Shown here in pieces: positions 7,951 through 17,287 of a DNA stretch of 64,000 nt (position 1 is its first letter; each line of letters opens with the position of its first letter). This DNA comes from CAG-791 sp963591995 (GTDB lineage: Bacteria; Bacillota; Clostridia; Lachnospirales; Lachnospiraceae). The stretch lies in the NCBI GenBank assembly GCA_963591995.1, contig CAVAUJ010000004.1:1-64000 (forward strand), in the 5' to 3' direction. Made by a program: the position numbers and the translations under genes. A model generated the notes under the pieces. That model was given only the letters and a program-made list of their open reading frames with translations. It was not told the DNA's origin and made no database searches.

Positions 7951-9056
7951 AGATTGCCGTCATCGGCGGAGATGGAATCGGACCGGAGATTGTAGCAGAG
8001 GCCAGAAAGGTTCTTGATAAGGTATGTGCTCTGTACGGGCACCGCATTCAATACACGGATATTCTGATGGGCGGGTGCTCCATTGATCGCTACGGCGAGC
8101 CGCTGACCGAGGAAACCGTTTCCATCGCAAAAGCGAGCGATGCCGTTCTGATGGGGTCCATCGGCGGAGATGCCGCGACCTCTCCCTGGTATCAGCTGCC
8201 TCCGAGCAAGCGTCCCGAGGCGGGCCTCCTTGCCATCCGCAAGGCGCTCGGACTGTATGCAAATCTGCGCCCCGCGTACCTGTTTCCGGAGCTGGCTGCG
8301 TCCTGCCCTCTTGCGGCTCGGGAAGGCGGACGGAATTTTGACCTGATCATTGTCCGGGAGCTGACCGGCGGTCTTTATTTCGGCGAGCGCTGGACCAGGG
8401 AAATCGACGGCGTGGAAACGGCAGTGGATACGCTTCAATACAACGAGAATGAGATCCGCCGGATCGTCCGGACGGCCTTCGACATTGCGTCAAAGCGCCG
8501 CAAAAAGCTTACAAGCGTGGACAAGGCCAACGTGCTGGACACCTCCCGCCTCTGGAGGAAAATCGTTCACGAGGTGGCTGCGGAATATCCGGACGTTGCC
8601 GTCAGCGACATGCTGGTGGACAATTGTGCCATGCAGCTGGTAAAGGATCCGGAGCAGTTCGATGTCATCGTGACGGAGAACATGTTCGGCGACATCCTTT
8701 CGGATGAGGCCTCCATGATCACCGGCTCCATCGGAATGCTGTCCTCTGCCTCCCTCAATGAGAGCAGCTTTGGACTTTATGAGCCGAGCCACGGCAGTGC
8801 ACCCGACATTGCCGGACAGAACATTGCCAATCCGATTGCAACCGTTCTGTCCGCGGCCATGATGCTGCGTTATTCCTTCGGCCTTTCCAAGGAGGCGGAT
8901 GCCATTGAAGTGGCTGTCCGGCAGACATTGGCGGACGGTATCCGCAGCGCGGATCTTATGCCGAAGGATCCGGAGGAAGCGAAGAATCTGAGCAAGGTGA
9001 GCTGCACCGGTATGGGCGATGCCATTGCAGCGCGCATTCCGGGAATTGCCGGATGA
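7941..9056 (+). CDS. leuB: 3-isopropylmalate dehydrogenase
   Basis: LeuB oxidises and decarboxylates 3-isopropylmalate in leucine synthesis. The 371-aa protein has IGGDGIGPEIV at the N-terminus, the substrate arginines in LGLYANLRPAYLFPEL, IVRELTGGLYFGE, the TSVDKANVLD motif with the conserved lysine/aspartate, and the metal and NAD region NMFGDILSDEASMITGSIG followed by EPSHGSAPDIAGQNIANP. EPSHGSAPDI and the loop after LTGGLYFG mark it as an isopropylmalate rather than isocitrate enzyme. Two starts are possible (7941, 7947); AAGGAG is at 7921-7926. It is followed by ilvD and ilvB; leuA, leuC and leuD are not in the window. Confidence 0.96.
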   Translation: MEMKIAVIGGDGIGPEIVAEARKVLDKVCALYGHRIQYTDILMGGCSIDRYGEPLTEETVSIAKASDAVLMGSIGGDAATSPWYQLPPSKRPEAGLLAIRKALGLYANLRPAYLFPELAASCPLAAREGGRNFDLIIVRELTGGLYFGERWTREIDGVETAVDTLQYNENEIRRIVRTAFDIASKRRKKLTSVDKANVLDTSRLWRKIVHEVAAEYPDVAVSDMLVDNCAMQLVKDPEQFDVIVTENMFGDILSDEASMITGSIGMLSSASLNESSFGLYEPSHGSAPDIAGQNIANPIATVLSAAMMLRYSFGLSKEADAIEVAVRQTLADGIRSADLMPKDPEEAKNLSKVSCTGMGDAIAARIPGIAG

Positions 9057-9110
9057 ATCAACGGCTCCCGAGTGTATCGCAATATCCGTACGGTAGAAAG
9101 GATGAATATT

Positions 9111-10781
9111 ATGCTGAGTGCCAACGTGAAGGAAGGAATCCAGCAGGCTCCGCACCGGAGTCTGTTCAATGCCCTTGGATTTACCAAGGATGAAATGAAA
9201 AAGCCGATGATCGGCGTGGTTTGCTCGTACAATGAGATTGTACCGGGGCATATGAATCTCGACAAAATCGCCCAGGCCGTGAAGCTGGGCATTGCCGAGG
9301 CGGGCGGCGTACCGGTCATGTTCCCGGCCATCGCGGTTTGCGACGGCATTGCCATGGGGCACATCGGCATGAAGTATTCTCTTGTGACCCGTGACCTGAT
9401 CGCGGACTCCACGGAGTGCATGGCCAAGGCCCATCAATTCGACGGACTTGTCATGATTCCCAATTGCGACAAGAACGTTCCCGGTCTTCTGATGGCGGCC
9501 GCCAGAGTGAACGTGCCCACCGTATTCGTCTCCGGCGGACCGATGCTCGCCGGCCATGTAGACGGCAGAAAGCGTTCTCTTTCCTCCATGTTCGAGGCAG
9601 TGGGCGCCTACGATGCCGGCAAAATCACAAGAGAGCAGCTGGATAATTTCGAAGAGAATGTATGTCCTACCTGCGGCTCCTGCTCCGGCATGTACACCGC
9701 CAATTCCATGAACTGCCTCACCGAAGCCATCGGCATGGGCCTTCGCGGAAACGGCACGATTCCCGCCGTTTATTCCGCAAGAATCCGGCTGGCCAAGGAG
9801 GCCGGCTATGCTGTCATGAAGCTGATTGAGAAGAACCTCCGTCCGCGTGACATCATGACGCAGGAGGCCTTTACCAACGCCCTTACTGTGGACATGGCGC
9901 TTGGCTGCTCCACCAATACCATGCTGCATCTCCCTGCCATTGCGCACGAGTGCGGGGTGGAGCTGAACATGGAATTCGCCAACGAGATTTCCGACCGGAC
10001 TCCCAATCTGTGCCACCTCGCACCCGCAGGCCCGACCTACATGGAGGACCTCAACGAGGCCGGTGGAATCTACGCCGTGATGAAGGAGCTGACCAAGAAG
10101 AATCTGCTGTATCTCGACGGCATGACCGTGACCGGGAAAACCACCGGCGAGAACATCGCGGATGCCGTCAACCGGAATCCCGAGGTCATCCGTCCGCTGG
10201 AGAATCCTTTCCTGCCGAACGGCGGCATCGCGGTGCTCAAGGGCAACCTTGCTCCGGATACCGGAATCGTAAAGCGCAGCGCCGTGGCGCCGGAAATGAT
10301 GACGCATGAGGGTCCTGCACGCGTGTTCGACTGCGAGGAGGATGCCATTGCGGCGATTACGACAGGGAAAATCCACGAAGGAGATGTCGTTGTCATCCGC
10401 TATGAAGGCCCCAAGGGTGGCCCCGGCATGCGTGAGATGCTCAATCCCACCTCGGCCATCATCGGCATGGGACTGGGTTCCACGGTTGCCCTGATTACGG
10501 ACGGAAGATTCTCCGGTGCATCCCGCGGTGCGGCCATCGGACACGTCAGCCCCGAGGCTGCCGTGGGCGGACCGATTGCGTTGGTGGAAGAGGGCGATAC
10601 CATTCTCGTCGACATTCCCAACAACAATCTTGAGCTGAAGGTTTCGGACGAGGAGCTTGCAAGGCGCAGAGCCGCCTGGAAGCCCAGAGCACCGAAGGTA
10701 ACGGATGGATATCTTGCCCGTTACCAGGCTCTCGTTACCTCCGGCAACCGGGGCGCTGTTCTGGAATTGCCGCAGCAATGA
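9111..10781 (+). CDS. ilvD: Dihydroxy-acid dehydratase
   Basis: IlvD dehydrates dihydroxy-isovalerate and dihydroxy-methylvalerate in valine, leucine and isoleucine synthesis and holds an iron-sulfur cluster. In the 556-aa protein the cluster cysteines are visible in IPNCDKNVPG and CPTCGSCSGMYTANSM, and the C-terminal region has YEGPKGGPGMREM and ALITDGRFSGASRG with the catalytic serine. AAAGG at 9097-9101 gives best spacing to ATG 9111; earlier in-frame ATGs at 9072 and 9102 are too far from or too close to this site. It lies 54 bases after leuB and 19 bases before ilvB. Confidence 0.96.
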   Translation: MLSANVKEGIQQAPHRSLFNALGFTKDEMKKPMIGVVCSYNEIVPGHMNLDKIAQAVKLGIAEAGGVPVMFPAIAVCDGIAMGHIGMKYSLVTRDLIADSTECMAKAHQFDGLVMIPNCDKNVPGLLMAAARVNVPTVFVSGGPMLAGHVDGRKRSLSSMFEAVGAYDAGKITREQLDNFEENVCPTCGSCSGMYTANSMNCLTEAIGMGLRGNGTIPAVYSARIRLAKEAGYAVMKLIEKNLRPRDIMTQEAFTNALTVDMALGCSTNTMLHLPAIAHECGVELNMEFANEISDRTPNLCHLAPAGPTYMEDLNEAGGIYAVMKELTKKNLLYLDGMTVTGKTTGENIADAVNRNPEVIRPLENPFLPNGGIAVLKGNLAPDTGIVKRSAVAPEMMTHEGPARVFDCEEDAIAAITTGKIHEGDVVVIRYEGPKGGPGMREMLNPTSAIIGMGLGSTVALITDGRFSGASRGAAIGHVSPEAAVGGPIALVEEGDTILVDIPNNNLELKVSDEELARRRAAWKPRAPKVTDGYLARYQALVTSGNRGAVLELPQQ

Positions 10782-10800
10782 ACAGGGAGGACAGAGTAAG

Positions 10801-12522
10801 TTGAAGTTAAACGGTTCTGAGATCATCGTACAATGCCTGCTGGAGGAAGGGGTGGATACCGTATTCGGATATCCCGGAGGCGCCATTCTCAACGTCTACG
10901 ATGCATTGTACAAGAACAGCGATAAAATCCGGCACATTCTCACAAGCCATGAGCAGGGTGCGGCCCACGCAGCGGACGGCTATGCCAGAGCCTCCGGAAA
11001 GGTCGGTGTCTGCATGGCAACCTCCGGTCCCGGAGCGACCAATCTGGTGACCGGAATCGCCACGGCGTACATGGATTCCGTGCCGATGGTGGCCATTACC
11101 TGCAACGTAACACTTCCCCTTCTGGGAAAGGATTCCTTTCAGGAGGTGGACATTGCAGGCATTACCATGCCCGTTACCAAGCACGGCGTCATTGTCAAGA
11201 ACGTCGAAGACCTTGCGCCGACCCTTCGCAAGGCGTTCCGCATCGCGAGAACCGGCCGTCCCGGCCCCGTTCTCGTCGATGTCACAAAGGATGTGACGGG
11301 AGCTGTCTGTGAATTCACGCCCGCCGAACCGGCAGAACTGGAGGCGGCGGCAAGGGAAGCCGGAAAGCGCCTGCGTCACTATACGGCCGACGAGTTCCGG
11401 GAAGCGATTGCCATGATCCGGGCTGCCAAACGTCCCTTCCTCTATGTGGGAGGGGGCGCCGTCATTTCGGAGGCCAGCGATGAGATCCGGGAGCTGGAGG
11501 CCATTCTGGACGCTCCCGTCTGCGATACCCTGATGGGAAAGGGCGTCTTTGACGGACATGATCCGCATTATACCGGCATGATCGGCATGCACGGGACGAA
11601 GGCCTCCAATTACGGCCTCTCCGAGGCGGATCTGGTCATTGCGCTGGGCACACGCTTCTCCGACCGTCAGACAGGGAATCCGCGGAAATTCGTCGAGCAG
11701 GCGCGCATCCTGCAGATCGATATCGACGAAGCGGAGATCAACAAGAATGTAAAGATCGATCTGGCATTGGTCGGTGACCTGAAGGAGGTTCTGCAGAGCC
11801 TCAATGCGGAGCTGCGGGAAGCAAAGGACCTCCTGCACACGGACCCTTCCTGGATGGAGGAGATCGCGCGGCTCAAGGCGCAGCACCCGCTGCGTTACGA
11901 TCACAGCCGGCTGACCTGCCCCATGATCATTGAAGCGCTCGATCAGGTAACCGGCGGCAAGGCCATTGTCTCTACGGACGTAGGACAGCACCAGATGTGG
12001 ACCGCGCAGTATTATACCTTTTCCGAGCCCAGAACCTTCCTCACCAGCGGAGGTCTCGGCACCATGGGCTACGGTCTGGGAGCCTGCATCGGAGCCAAGA
12101 CGGCAAGGCCGGACAAGCTCTGCGTCAACATCGCCGGTGACGGCTGCTTCCGCATGAATCTGATCGAACTGGCAACCGCCAGCCGCTACCATATTCCGAT
12201 CATTGAAATCGTCATCAACAATCAGGTGCTCGGGATGGTCCGGCAATGGCAGACGCTGTACTACGGAAAGCGCTACAGTGCCACGGTCCTGACCGATCAG
12301 GTCGATTATTGCAAGACGGCGGAGGGACTGGGCTGCAGGGCTATCCGCGTCACAGAGCCCGCCGAGCTTCTCCCTGCTCTGCAGGAGGCCGTTCGGTCAG
12401 AGGTTCCCATCGTCATCGACTGCGTGATTCAGGAGGACGACAAGGTATTCCCGATGGTTTCCCCCGGCAGCACGATTATGGAAGCCTTTGATGAGCAGGA
12501 TCTTGCCGGCACCTCTGACTGA
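10801..12522 (+). CDS. ilvB: Acetolactate synthase large subunit
   Basis: This ThDP enzyme joins two pyruvates, or pyruvate and 2-oxobutyrate, in the first common step of branched-chain amino acid synthesis. The 573-aa protein has the catalytic glutamate region TSHEQGAAHAADGYARASG, TSGPGATNLVTGIATAYMDS, FQEVDIAGIT, the FAD-domain GMIGMHGT and the ThDP/metal motif GDGCFRMNLIELATA...NNQVLGMV. The start is taken as TTG 10801, because GGGAGG at 10786-10791 lies just upstream and the homologous N-terminus (KLNGSEIIVQCLLEEG) begins there; the ATG at 10705 is inside ilvD. The regulatory subunit gene ilvN does not follow; an L,D-transpeptidase does. Confidence 0.94.
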   Translation: MKLNGSEIIVQCLLEEGVDTVFGYPGGAILNVYDALYKNSDKIRHILTSHEQGAAHAADGYARASGKVGVCMATSGPGATNLVTGIATAYMDSVPMVAITCNVTLPLLGKDSFQEVDIAGITMPVTKHGVIVKNVEDLAPTLRKAFRIARTGRPGPVLVDVTKDVTGAVCEFTPAEPAELEAAAREAGKRLRHYTADEFREAIAMIRAAKRPFLYVGGGAVISEASDEIRELEAILDAPVCDTLMGKGVFDGHDPHYTGMIGMHGTKASNYGLSEADLVIALGTRFSDRQTGNPRKFVEQARILQIDIDEAEINKNVKIDLALVGDLKEVLQSLNAELREAKDLLHTDPSWMEEIARLKAQHPLRYDHSRLTCPMIIEALDQVTGGKAIVSTDVGQHQMWTAQYYTFSEPRTFLTSGGLGTMGYGLGACIGAKTARPDKLCVNIAGDGCFRMNLIELATASRYHIPIIEIVINNQVLGMVRQWQTLYYGKRYSATVLTDQVDYCKTAEGLGCRAIRVTEPAELLPALQEAVRSEVPIVIDCVIQEDDKVFPMVSPGSTIMEAFDEQDLAGTSD

Positions 12523-12588
12523 GGAAATACGGATGAAATCGGTGTTTCCGGAAGAGGATGCTTTTAGAAGGATGGTAAGAGGAATCGT

Positions 12589-13446
12589 ATGAGAGGAATC
12601 ATTTTGCAAAGGCTCCGGAATGTGCGCCTCCTGATTCTGACGGCTGCGCTGCTCCTCCTTGCAGGAGTCGCCCTTCCGTCCGTTGCGGTATCGGCTGCCG
12701 AAATGCCGGCGCCTCCGCAATGCAATATTGTCTATGACTTCGGAAACGGGCGCACCTATACCGTAACGCCGGAGCTGGCGATGACCATGATGGTGACCAA
12801 TGCGGACGGCAGCTATTACATCGATCCGGCAACCGGCTATTACGTGTGTGACAGCAACAAGATGCGCAGCTTCTTCAGCGGTCTGCAGCACCTGTTTCCG
12901 CCGGCAAATGCCGTGCCGAATACGGCGGGCTTCCAGACGACGTCCGGCACCCATGTTGCGCTGGACGGAACCTTTCAGACAAATGGCTACCTGTATGTTG
13001 ATTATGAAATCAACTACCTGGCGCAGGCCATCATGGAGCAGCGCTCGGAATGCCATGCGCCGGTGTACCGCTTCGGAGGAACCTACGTAGAGATCGACAT
13101 TTCCAATCAGATTCTGTATTACTACGAGGACGGTGTCTGCCGCTTCACCACTTCCATTGTCACGGGCAGCCACCGGACAGGTCACGATACGCCCACCGGC
13201 GTCTATCGTATTCTGGGCAAGCAGCGCAACGTGACACTCATCGGCCGGGATTATGCGTCCTTTGTCAGCTACTGGATGAATTTCATCGGCAACAGCGTCG
13301 GGTTGCATGATGCGAGCTGGCGCTCACGCTTCGGCGGCAGCATTTATCTGACCAACGGCTCCCATGGCTGTGTCAACATCCCGCCTTCGGTGATGCCGCA
13401 GCTCTACAGCATGGTATCGGTCGGAACACCGGTTGTTCTGTATTGA
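12589..13446 (+). CDS. Secreted L,D-transpeptidase (YkuD domain)
   Basis: YkuD enzymes make 3-3 cross-links in peptidoglycan or attach proteins to it, outside the membrane. The 285-aa protein starts with a basic end and a hydrophobic signal sequence (LLILTAALLLLAGVALPSV, cleavage likely after VSAAE near residue 38). The YkuD domain fills the C-terminal half: VEIDISNQILYYYEDG, TPTGVYRI and the active-site SHGCVNIP with C261. The middle part (residues 45-160) is unlike the usual LysM or peptidoglycan-binding modules and is not recognised. It lies between ilvB and serC with no clear promoter, so it may be cotranscribed with biosynthetic genes, which is unexpected by function. Confidence 0.88.
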   Translation: MRGIILQRLRNVRLLILTAALLLLAGVALPSVAVSAAEMPAPPQCNIVYDFGNGRTYTVTPELAMTMMVTNADGSYYIDPATGYYVCDSNKMRSFFSGLQHLFPPANAVPNTAGFQTTSGTHVALDGTFQTNGYLYVDYEINYLAQAIMEQRSECHAPVYRFGGTYVEIDISNQILYYYEDGVCRFTTSIVTGSHRTGHDTPTGVYRILGKQRNVTLIGRDYASFVSYWMNFIGNSVGLHDASWRSRFGGSIYLTNGSHGCVNIPPSVMPQLYSMVSVGTPVVLY

Positions 13447-13498
13447 CGTTCCTGCAGTGTGTTCCGCTGCAGACGGCATAAGAGAAGAGGAGGTTATT

Positions 13499-14578
13499 AT
13501 GAGCAGAGTTTATAATTTTTCCGCAGGTCCCGCGATGCTGCCGGTTGAGGTTCTGGAGACCGCAGCCGCACAGATGCTCGATTACAACGGCAGCGGCATG
13601 TCCGTTATGGAGATGTCACACCGCAGCAAGGTTTTCGATGCGCTGATCAAGGAGACCGAGGCCGATTTCCGAACGCTTGTCGGGGTTCCGGACAACTATA
13701 AGGTTCTGTTCCTGCAGGGCGGCGGCTCGACGCAGTTCGCGCAGGTTCCCATGAACCTGATGAAGAACGGCAAGGCCGCTTACATTGTAACGGGACAGTG
13801 GGCCAAAAAAGCCTGGAAGGAAGCGCAGAAATACGGCGAAGCGGTGAAGGTTGCTTCTTCCGAGGATGAGAATTTCTCTTATATTCCGGACTGCTCCGAT
13901 CTCCCGATCCCGGAGGATGCGGATTATGTCTACATTTGCGAGAACAATACCATTTACGGCACCGAATACTTTACCCTTCCCAACACCAAGGGACATGATC
14001 TGGTTGCGGATGTTTCCTCCAACTTCCTCTCCCGTCCGATTGATGTGAACCGGTACGGCCTCTTCTTCGGCGGTGTTCAGAAAAACGTAGGACCTGCCGG
14101 GGTCGTGATTGCCGTGATTCGGGAAGATCTGATCCGCGATGATCTGCCGTCCTATGTTCCCACCATGCTGCAATACAAGACGCAGGCGGACAAGGATTCC
14201 CTGTACAATACGCCCCCCTGCTACAACATTTACATCTGCGGCCTGGTCTTCAAATGGCTGATGAAGCAGGGCGGACTGAGCGGAATTGCCCGCTACAACG
14301 AGGAGAAGGCGAAGCTTTTCTACGATTATCTGGATGAGTCCCGCCTCTTCAAGGGAACCGTGCGCAAACAGGATCGCTCGCTGATGAACGCTCCCTTTGT
14401 AACCGGTGACGCCGATCTGGACGCCGAATTCATCAAGGAGGCAGCCGCCAACGGGCTCGTATCTCTGAAGGGGCACCGTACGGTCGGCGGCATGCGGGCT
14501 TCCATGTACAATGCCATGCCCATCGAGGGTGTACAGAAGCTCGTCGACTTCATGAAGGAATTCGAAGCCCGTCACTAG
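13499..14578 (+). CDS. serC: Phosphoserine aminotransferase
   Basis: SerC converts 3-phosphohydroxypyruvate to phosphoserine with glutamate, using PLP. The 359-aa protein begins YNFSAGPAMLPVEVLE and shows SVMEMSHRSKVF, FLQGGGSTQFAQVPMN, ADVSSNFLSRPIDV and the PLP lysine in FGGVQKNVGPAG, then RMMP-like GGMRASMYNAMP near the end. GAGGAGG just upstream selects ATG 13499. The following gene is serA, giving the first two steps of serine synthesis in adjacent genes (order reversed). The stop codon TAG lies inside a short inverted repeat that recurs at 25003. Confidence 0.97.
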   Translation: MSRVYNFSAGPAMLPVEVLETAAAQMLDYNGSGMSVMEMSHRSKVFDALIKETEADFRTLVGVPDNYKVLFLQGGGSTQFAQVPMNLMKNGKAAYIVTGQWAKKAWKEAQKYGEAVKVASSEDENFSYIPDCSDLPIPEDADYVYICENNTIYGTEYFTLPNTKGHDLVADVSSNFLSRPIDVNRYGLFFGGVQKNVGPAGVVIAVIREDLIRDDLPSYVPTMLQYKTQADKDSLYNTPPCYNIYICGLVFKWLMKQGGLSGIARYNEEKAKLFYDYLDESRLFKGTVRKQDRSLMNAPFVTGDADLDAEFIKEAAANGLVSLKGHRTVGGMRASMYNAMPIEGVQKLVDFMKEFEARH

Positions 14579-14601
14579 TACATCGTTTGCGAAAGATGTA
14601 C
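14576..14601 (+). repeat. Dispersed hairpin element, copy 1, starting at the serC stop codon
   Basis: The string TAGTACATCGTTTGC begins exactly at the serC stop and is repeated, 15 of 15 bases, at 25003 after rnhA. Here it forms a hairpin: GTACATC (14578-14584) with GATGTAC (14595-14601), a bulged G, then TTT/AAA around a GCG loop. No T run follows, so it is not an ordinary terminator. Confidence 0.6.
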
Positions 14602-14629
14602 GAAGGCGCGGCAAGGAAGGAGAGAAGAG

Positions 14630-15793
14630 ATGTTCAAGTATGCAGAGCTGAATAACATATCCGCAGAGGGAACCCGGCGTTTTCATGACAATTTTGTGAA
14701 AACCGAGCAGCCGGAGGAGGCAGAAGGAATTCTGGTGCGCAGTGCCAAGATGCATGACATGGAATTCTCGGATTGCCTGCTGGCCATCGCAAGAGCCGGT
14801 GCCGGCGTCAACAACATTCCGCTGGATCGCTGCGCGGAGAAGGGGATCGTCGTCTTCAATACCCCCGGTGCCAATGCCAACGGCGTAAAGGAGCTGGTGA
14901 TCGCCGGTATGCTGCTGGCTTCCCGCGACATCGTCGAGGGCGTGGACTGGGCCAGAGCCAACTGGAACAATCCGGACATTGCCACGCAGGTAGAGAAGGA
15001 AAAGAAGCAGTTTGCGGGAACCGAGCTGGAAGGCAAGAAGCTCGGCATCATCGGCCTCGGCGCCATCGGCGTGCGCGTTGCAAATGCCGCAGTCTATCTC
15101 GGCATGGACGTCTATGGCTATGATCCCTATGTCGGCGTCGAAAACGCATGGCACCTTTCCCGAAAGGTGACACATGTGACGGACATCAATGAAATCTATC
15201 GGAATTGTGATTTCATCACCATTCACGTTCCGGCCATGGAATCCACCAAGGGCTACATTTCTGCAGAAGCCATCGATGAAATGAAGCAGGGCGTCATCGT
15301 TCTGAACATGGCAAGAGACGTTCTGGTGGATGAAAAGGCAATGATGAATGCCATTGACGCCGGGAAGGTCCGCCGCTACGTGTCGGATTTTCCGAATCCT
15401 GTTGTTGCCGGTCACAGAGGCTGCATCACAACGCCGCACCTTGGGGCGTCCACGGAGGAATCGGAGACCAACTGTGCGATGATGGCCGTGGATGAGCTGC
15501 AGGATTATCTGGAAAACGGCAATATCCGCAATTCCGTCAATTATCCTGCCTGCGATGCCGGCCTTTGCAGAACCCAGAGCCGTGTCGCCGTCCTTCACCG
15601 GAATGTCGCCAATATGATCACCGGCTTCACTGCCATCATGGGAGCTGCCGGGATCAACATTGCAGAAATGACCAACAAATCCAAAGGAGATGTGGCCTAC
15701 ACGATTCTGGATCTGGATTCTCCGGTTTCCGATGAGGTCGTCGGAAAGCTCTCCGCAGTAAACGGCGTATTCCGCGTCCGTGTCATCAAGTAA
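14630..15793 (+). CDS. serA: D-3-phosphoglycerate dehydrogenase
   Basis: SerA oxidises 3-phosphoglycerate with NAD, the entry step to serine. The 387-aa protein has the substrate domain loop ARAGAGVNNIPL, the nucleotide-binding GLGAIG at 142-147, the GYDPY strand end, catalytic residues in the NMARDVLVDE and PHLGASTEE regions, and a C-terminal ACT domain (from about residue 318, MITGFTAIMGAAGINIAEM). The ACT domain is where serine feedback acts in relatives. It is one of the short forms with a single ACT domain and no intervening ASB domain. GGAGAG lies 7-12 bases upstream. serC precedes it and a DUF1015 gene follows after 12 bases. Confidence 0.95.
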   Translation: MFKYAELNNISAEGTRRFHDNFVKTEQPEEAEGILVRSAKMHDMEFSDCLLAIARAGAGVNNIPLDRCAEKGIVVFNTPGANANGVKELVIAGMLLASRDIVEGVDWARANWNNPDIATQVEKEKKQFAGTELEGKKLGIIGLGAIGVRVANAAVYLGMDVYGYDPYVGVENAWHLSRKVTHVTDINEIYRNCDFITIHVPAMESTKGYISAEAIDEMKQGVIVLNMARDVLVDEKAMMNAIDAGKVRRYVSDFPNPVVAGHRGCITTPHLGASTEESETNCAMMAVDELQDYLENGNIRNSVNYPACDAGLCRTQSRVAVLHRNVANMITGFTAIMGAAGINIAEMTNKSKGDVAYTILDLDSPVSDEVVGKLSAVNGVFRVRVIK

Positions 15794-15805
15794 CGGAGGG
15801 TGACT

Positions 15806-17047
15806 ATGGCAGACATTCGACCTTTCCGTGCCTTTCGTCCGGCAGCCGATCTGGCGGCGGAGGTAGCTGCACTCCCCTATGATGTATATTCAAGAGAGGA
15901 AGCCAGGGACTATGTGCGGCAGCATCCGTCCTCCTTCCTTTCCATCGACCGCGCAGAGACGAATCTGCCGCCCGAAACGGATATCTACGATGCGTCGGTC
16001 TATGCAAAGGCCCGGGAGCTTCTGGATCAGAAGATCGCAGAGGGCATTTTCCTCCAGGATGAGACGCCGTGCTATTACCTCTATGAGCAGACCTGGCAGG
16101 GGCGGACACAGACCGGCATTGTGGCCTGTGCCTCCATTGACGAGTACCGAAACGGCATCATCAAAAAACACGAGAACACGGTGGAAGCCAAGGAGCAGGA
16201 TCGCATCTGCCATGTCGATGCCTGCAGTGCGCAGACCGGACCGATCTTCCTCACCTACCGCGAGGATCCGGAGCTGGCAGAGCGGAAGGCGGCGATAAAG
16301 CAAGCCGCCCCGGTCTGTGATTTCGTCTCCGACGGCGGCGTGCAGAACCGCGTTTTCGTCATCGACGATGCTGCGGACATTCAGGCCATCCAGCGTGCTT
16401 TTCAGGGGGTTTCCGGCATTTACATTGCCGATGGGCATCACCGGGCTGCCTCGGCCGTAAAGGTCGGGCTCAAGCGACGTGCAGAGCATTCCGGTTATAC
16501 CGGCCAGGAGGAGTTCAATTATTTCCTCAGCGTTCTGTTTCCGGAGGAGGAGCTGCAGATTCTGGATTACAACCGTGTTGTTCTGGACCGGAACGGAAAG
16601 AGCCGCGCGGAGATTCTGGAGCAGCTTCGCCCGAATTTCAACGTGATCCCCTGCCGGAAGAAGGTGCCGCAGCCCGCAGCCAAGGGGGAGATCGGCATGT
16701 ACCTCGAGCATGACTGGTTCCTGCTCTGCGCCAAGAACAACGTCAAGAGCGGCGATCCGGTGGCGGGACTGGATGTTTCCATTCTCCAGCGGCACGTGCT
16801 GCGTCCGATTTTCGGCATTGTGAATCCGCGCACAGACAGCCGGATTGCCTTTGTCGGCGGAATCCGCGGTACAGAGGAGCTGATGAAGAGGGCCGACGCC
16901 GCAGACGGCGTATCCTTTCTGATGCATCCCACCTCCATCCGCGAGCTTCTGGCCGTGGCGGATGCCGGCAAGCTGATGCCGCCGAAATCCACCTGGTTCG
17001 AGCCCAAGCTCCTGTCCGGACTCTTTCTGCATCAGATTGAAGAATAA
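15806..17047 (+). CDS. DUF1015 family protein, serine-cluster associated
   Basis: The 413-aa protein belongs to the DUF1015 family: IRPFRAFRPAADLAAEVAALPYD at the start, a KHENTVEAKEQDR stretch, and IADGHHRAASA with D209-G-H-H-R213. The family has no established function that I can cite. The DGHHR loop resembles the GxHR loop of the ParB/sulfiredoxin fold, a fold that includes free-serine kinases, so a role around (phospho)serine is a reasonable guess given its position 12 bases after serA. GGAGGG at 15795-15800 fits ATG 15806; an in-frame GTG at 15800 lies within that site. serB (phosphoserine phosphatase) is not seen nearby. Confidence 0.8.
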   Translation: MADIRPFRAFRPAADLAAEVAALPYDVYSREEARDYVRQHPSSFLSIDRAETNLPPETDIYDASVYAKARELLDQKIAEGIFLQDETPCYYLYEQTWQGRTQTGIVACASIDEYRNGIIKKHENTVEAKEQDRICHVDACSAQTGPIFLTYREDPELAERKAAIKQAAPVCDFVSDGGVQNRVFVIDDAADIQAIQRAFQGVSGIYIADGHHRAASAVKVGLKRRAEHSGYTGQEEFNYFLSVLFPEEELQILDYNRVVLDRNGKSRAEILEQLRPNFNVIPCRKKVPQPAAKGEIGMYLEHDWFLLCAKNNVKSGDPVAGLDVSILQRHVLRPIFGIVNPRTDSRIAFVGGIRGTEELMKRADAADGVSFLMHPTSIRELLAVADAGKLMPPKSTWFEPKLLSGLFLHQIEE

Positions 17048-17062
17048 ATATTTAAAAAATGC

Positions 17063-17091
17063 TTGCATTGAACAAACAGTGCCTGTATAAT
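17063..17091 (+). promoter_or_regulatory. Promoter of tRNA-Thr
   Basis: TTGCAT (17063-17068), a 17-base spacer and a perfect TATAAT (17086-17091) precede the tRNA by about 38 bases. This is one of the best promoter matches in the window. Confidence 0.8.
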
Positions 17092-17129
17092 CAAATGCGT
17101 TCGACCGTTGAAAGCGATTGAACGCACAA

Positions 17130-17202
17130 GCTGGAATAGCGCAGTTGGTAGCGCAACTGATTCGTAATCAGTAGGTCGAGGGTTCAAGTCCCTTTTCCAG
17201 CT
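17130..17202 (+). tRNA. tRNA-Thr (anticodon CGT)
   Basis: The 73-base sequence folds into a full cloverleaf: acceptor GCTGGAA/TTCCAGC, D stem GCGC/GCGC with loop AGTTGGTA, anticodon stem ACTGA/TCAGT with loop TTCGTAA (anticodon CGT at 17163-17165, reading ACG codons), variable AGGTC and T arm GAGGG-TTCAAGT-CCCTT. The discriminator base is T. No CCA is encoded. It is a single tRNA with its own promoter and terminator. Confidence 0.96.
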
Positions 17203-17210
17203 CTTTGGAG

Positions 17211-17238
17211 GGCTCTGCAGTATGCAGAGCCTTTTCTT
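17211..17238 (+). terminator. Intrinsic terminator of tRNA-Thr
   Basis: A 9-bp stem (GGCTCTGCA 17211-17219, TGCAGAGCC 17223-17231, loop GTA) is followed by TTTTCTT. It sits 9 bases after the tRNA end. Confidence 0.9.
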
Positions 17239-17287
17239 GTATCGCTGTTTTTGGATTCAGCCCGGTTCGGCACAGAAAGGATGGCGC

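Noticed and set aside
17222..17287. N-terminal extension of argH
   Set aside because: The segment is the tRNA-Thr terminator hairpin and the family N-terminus matches from ATG 17288.
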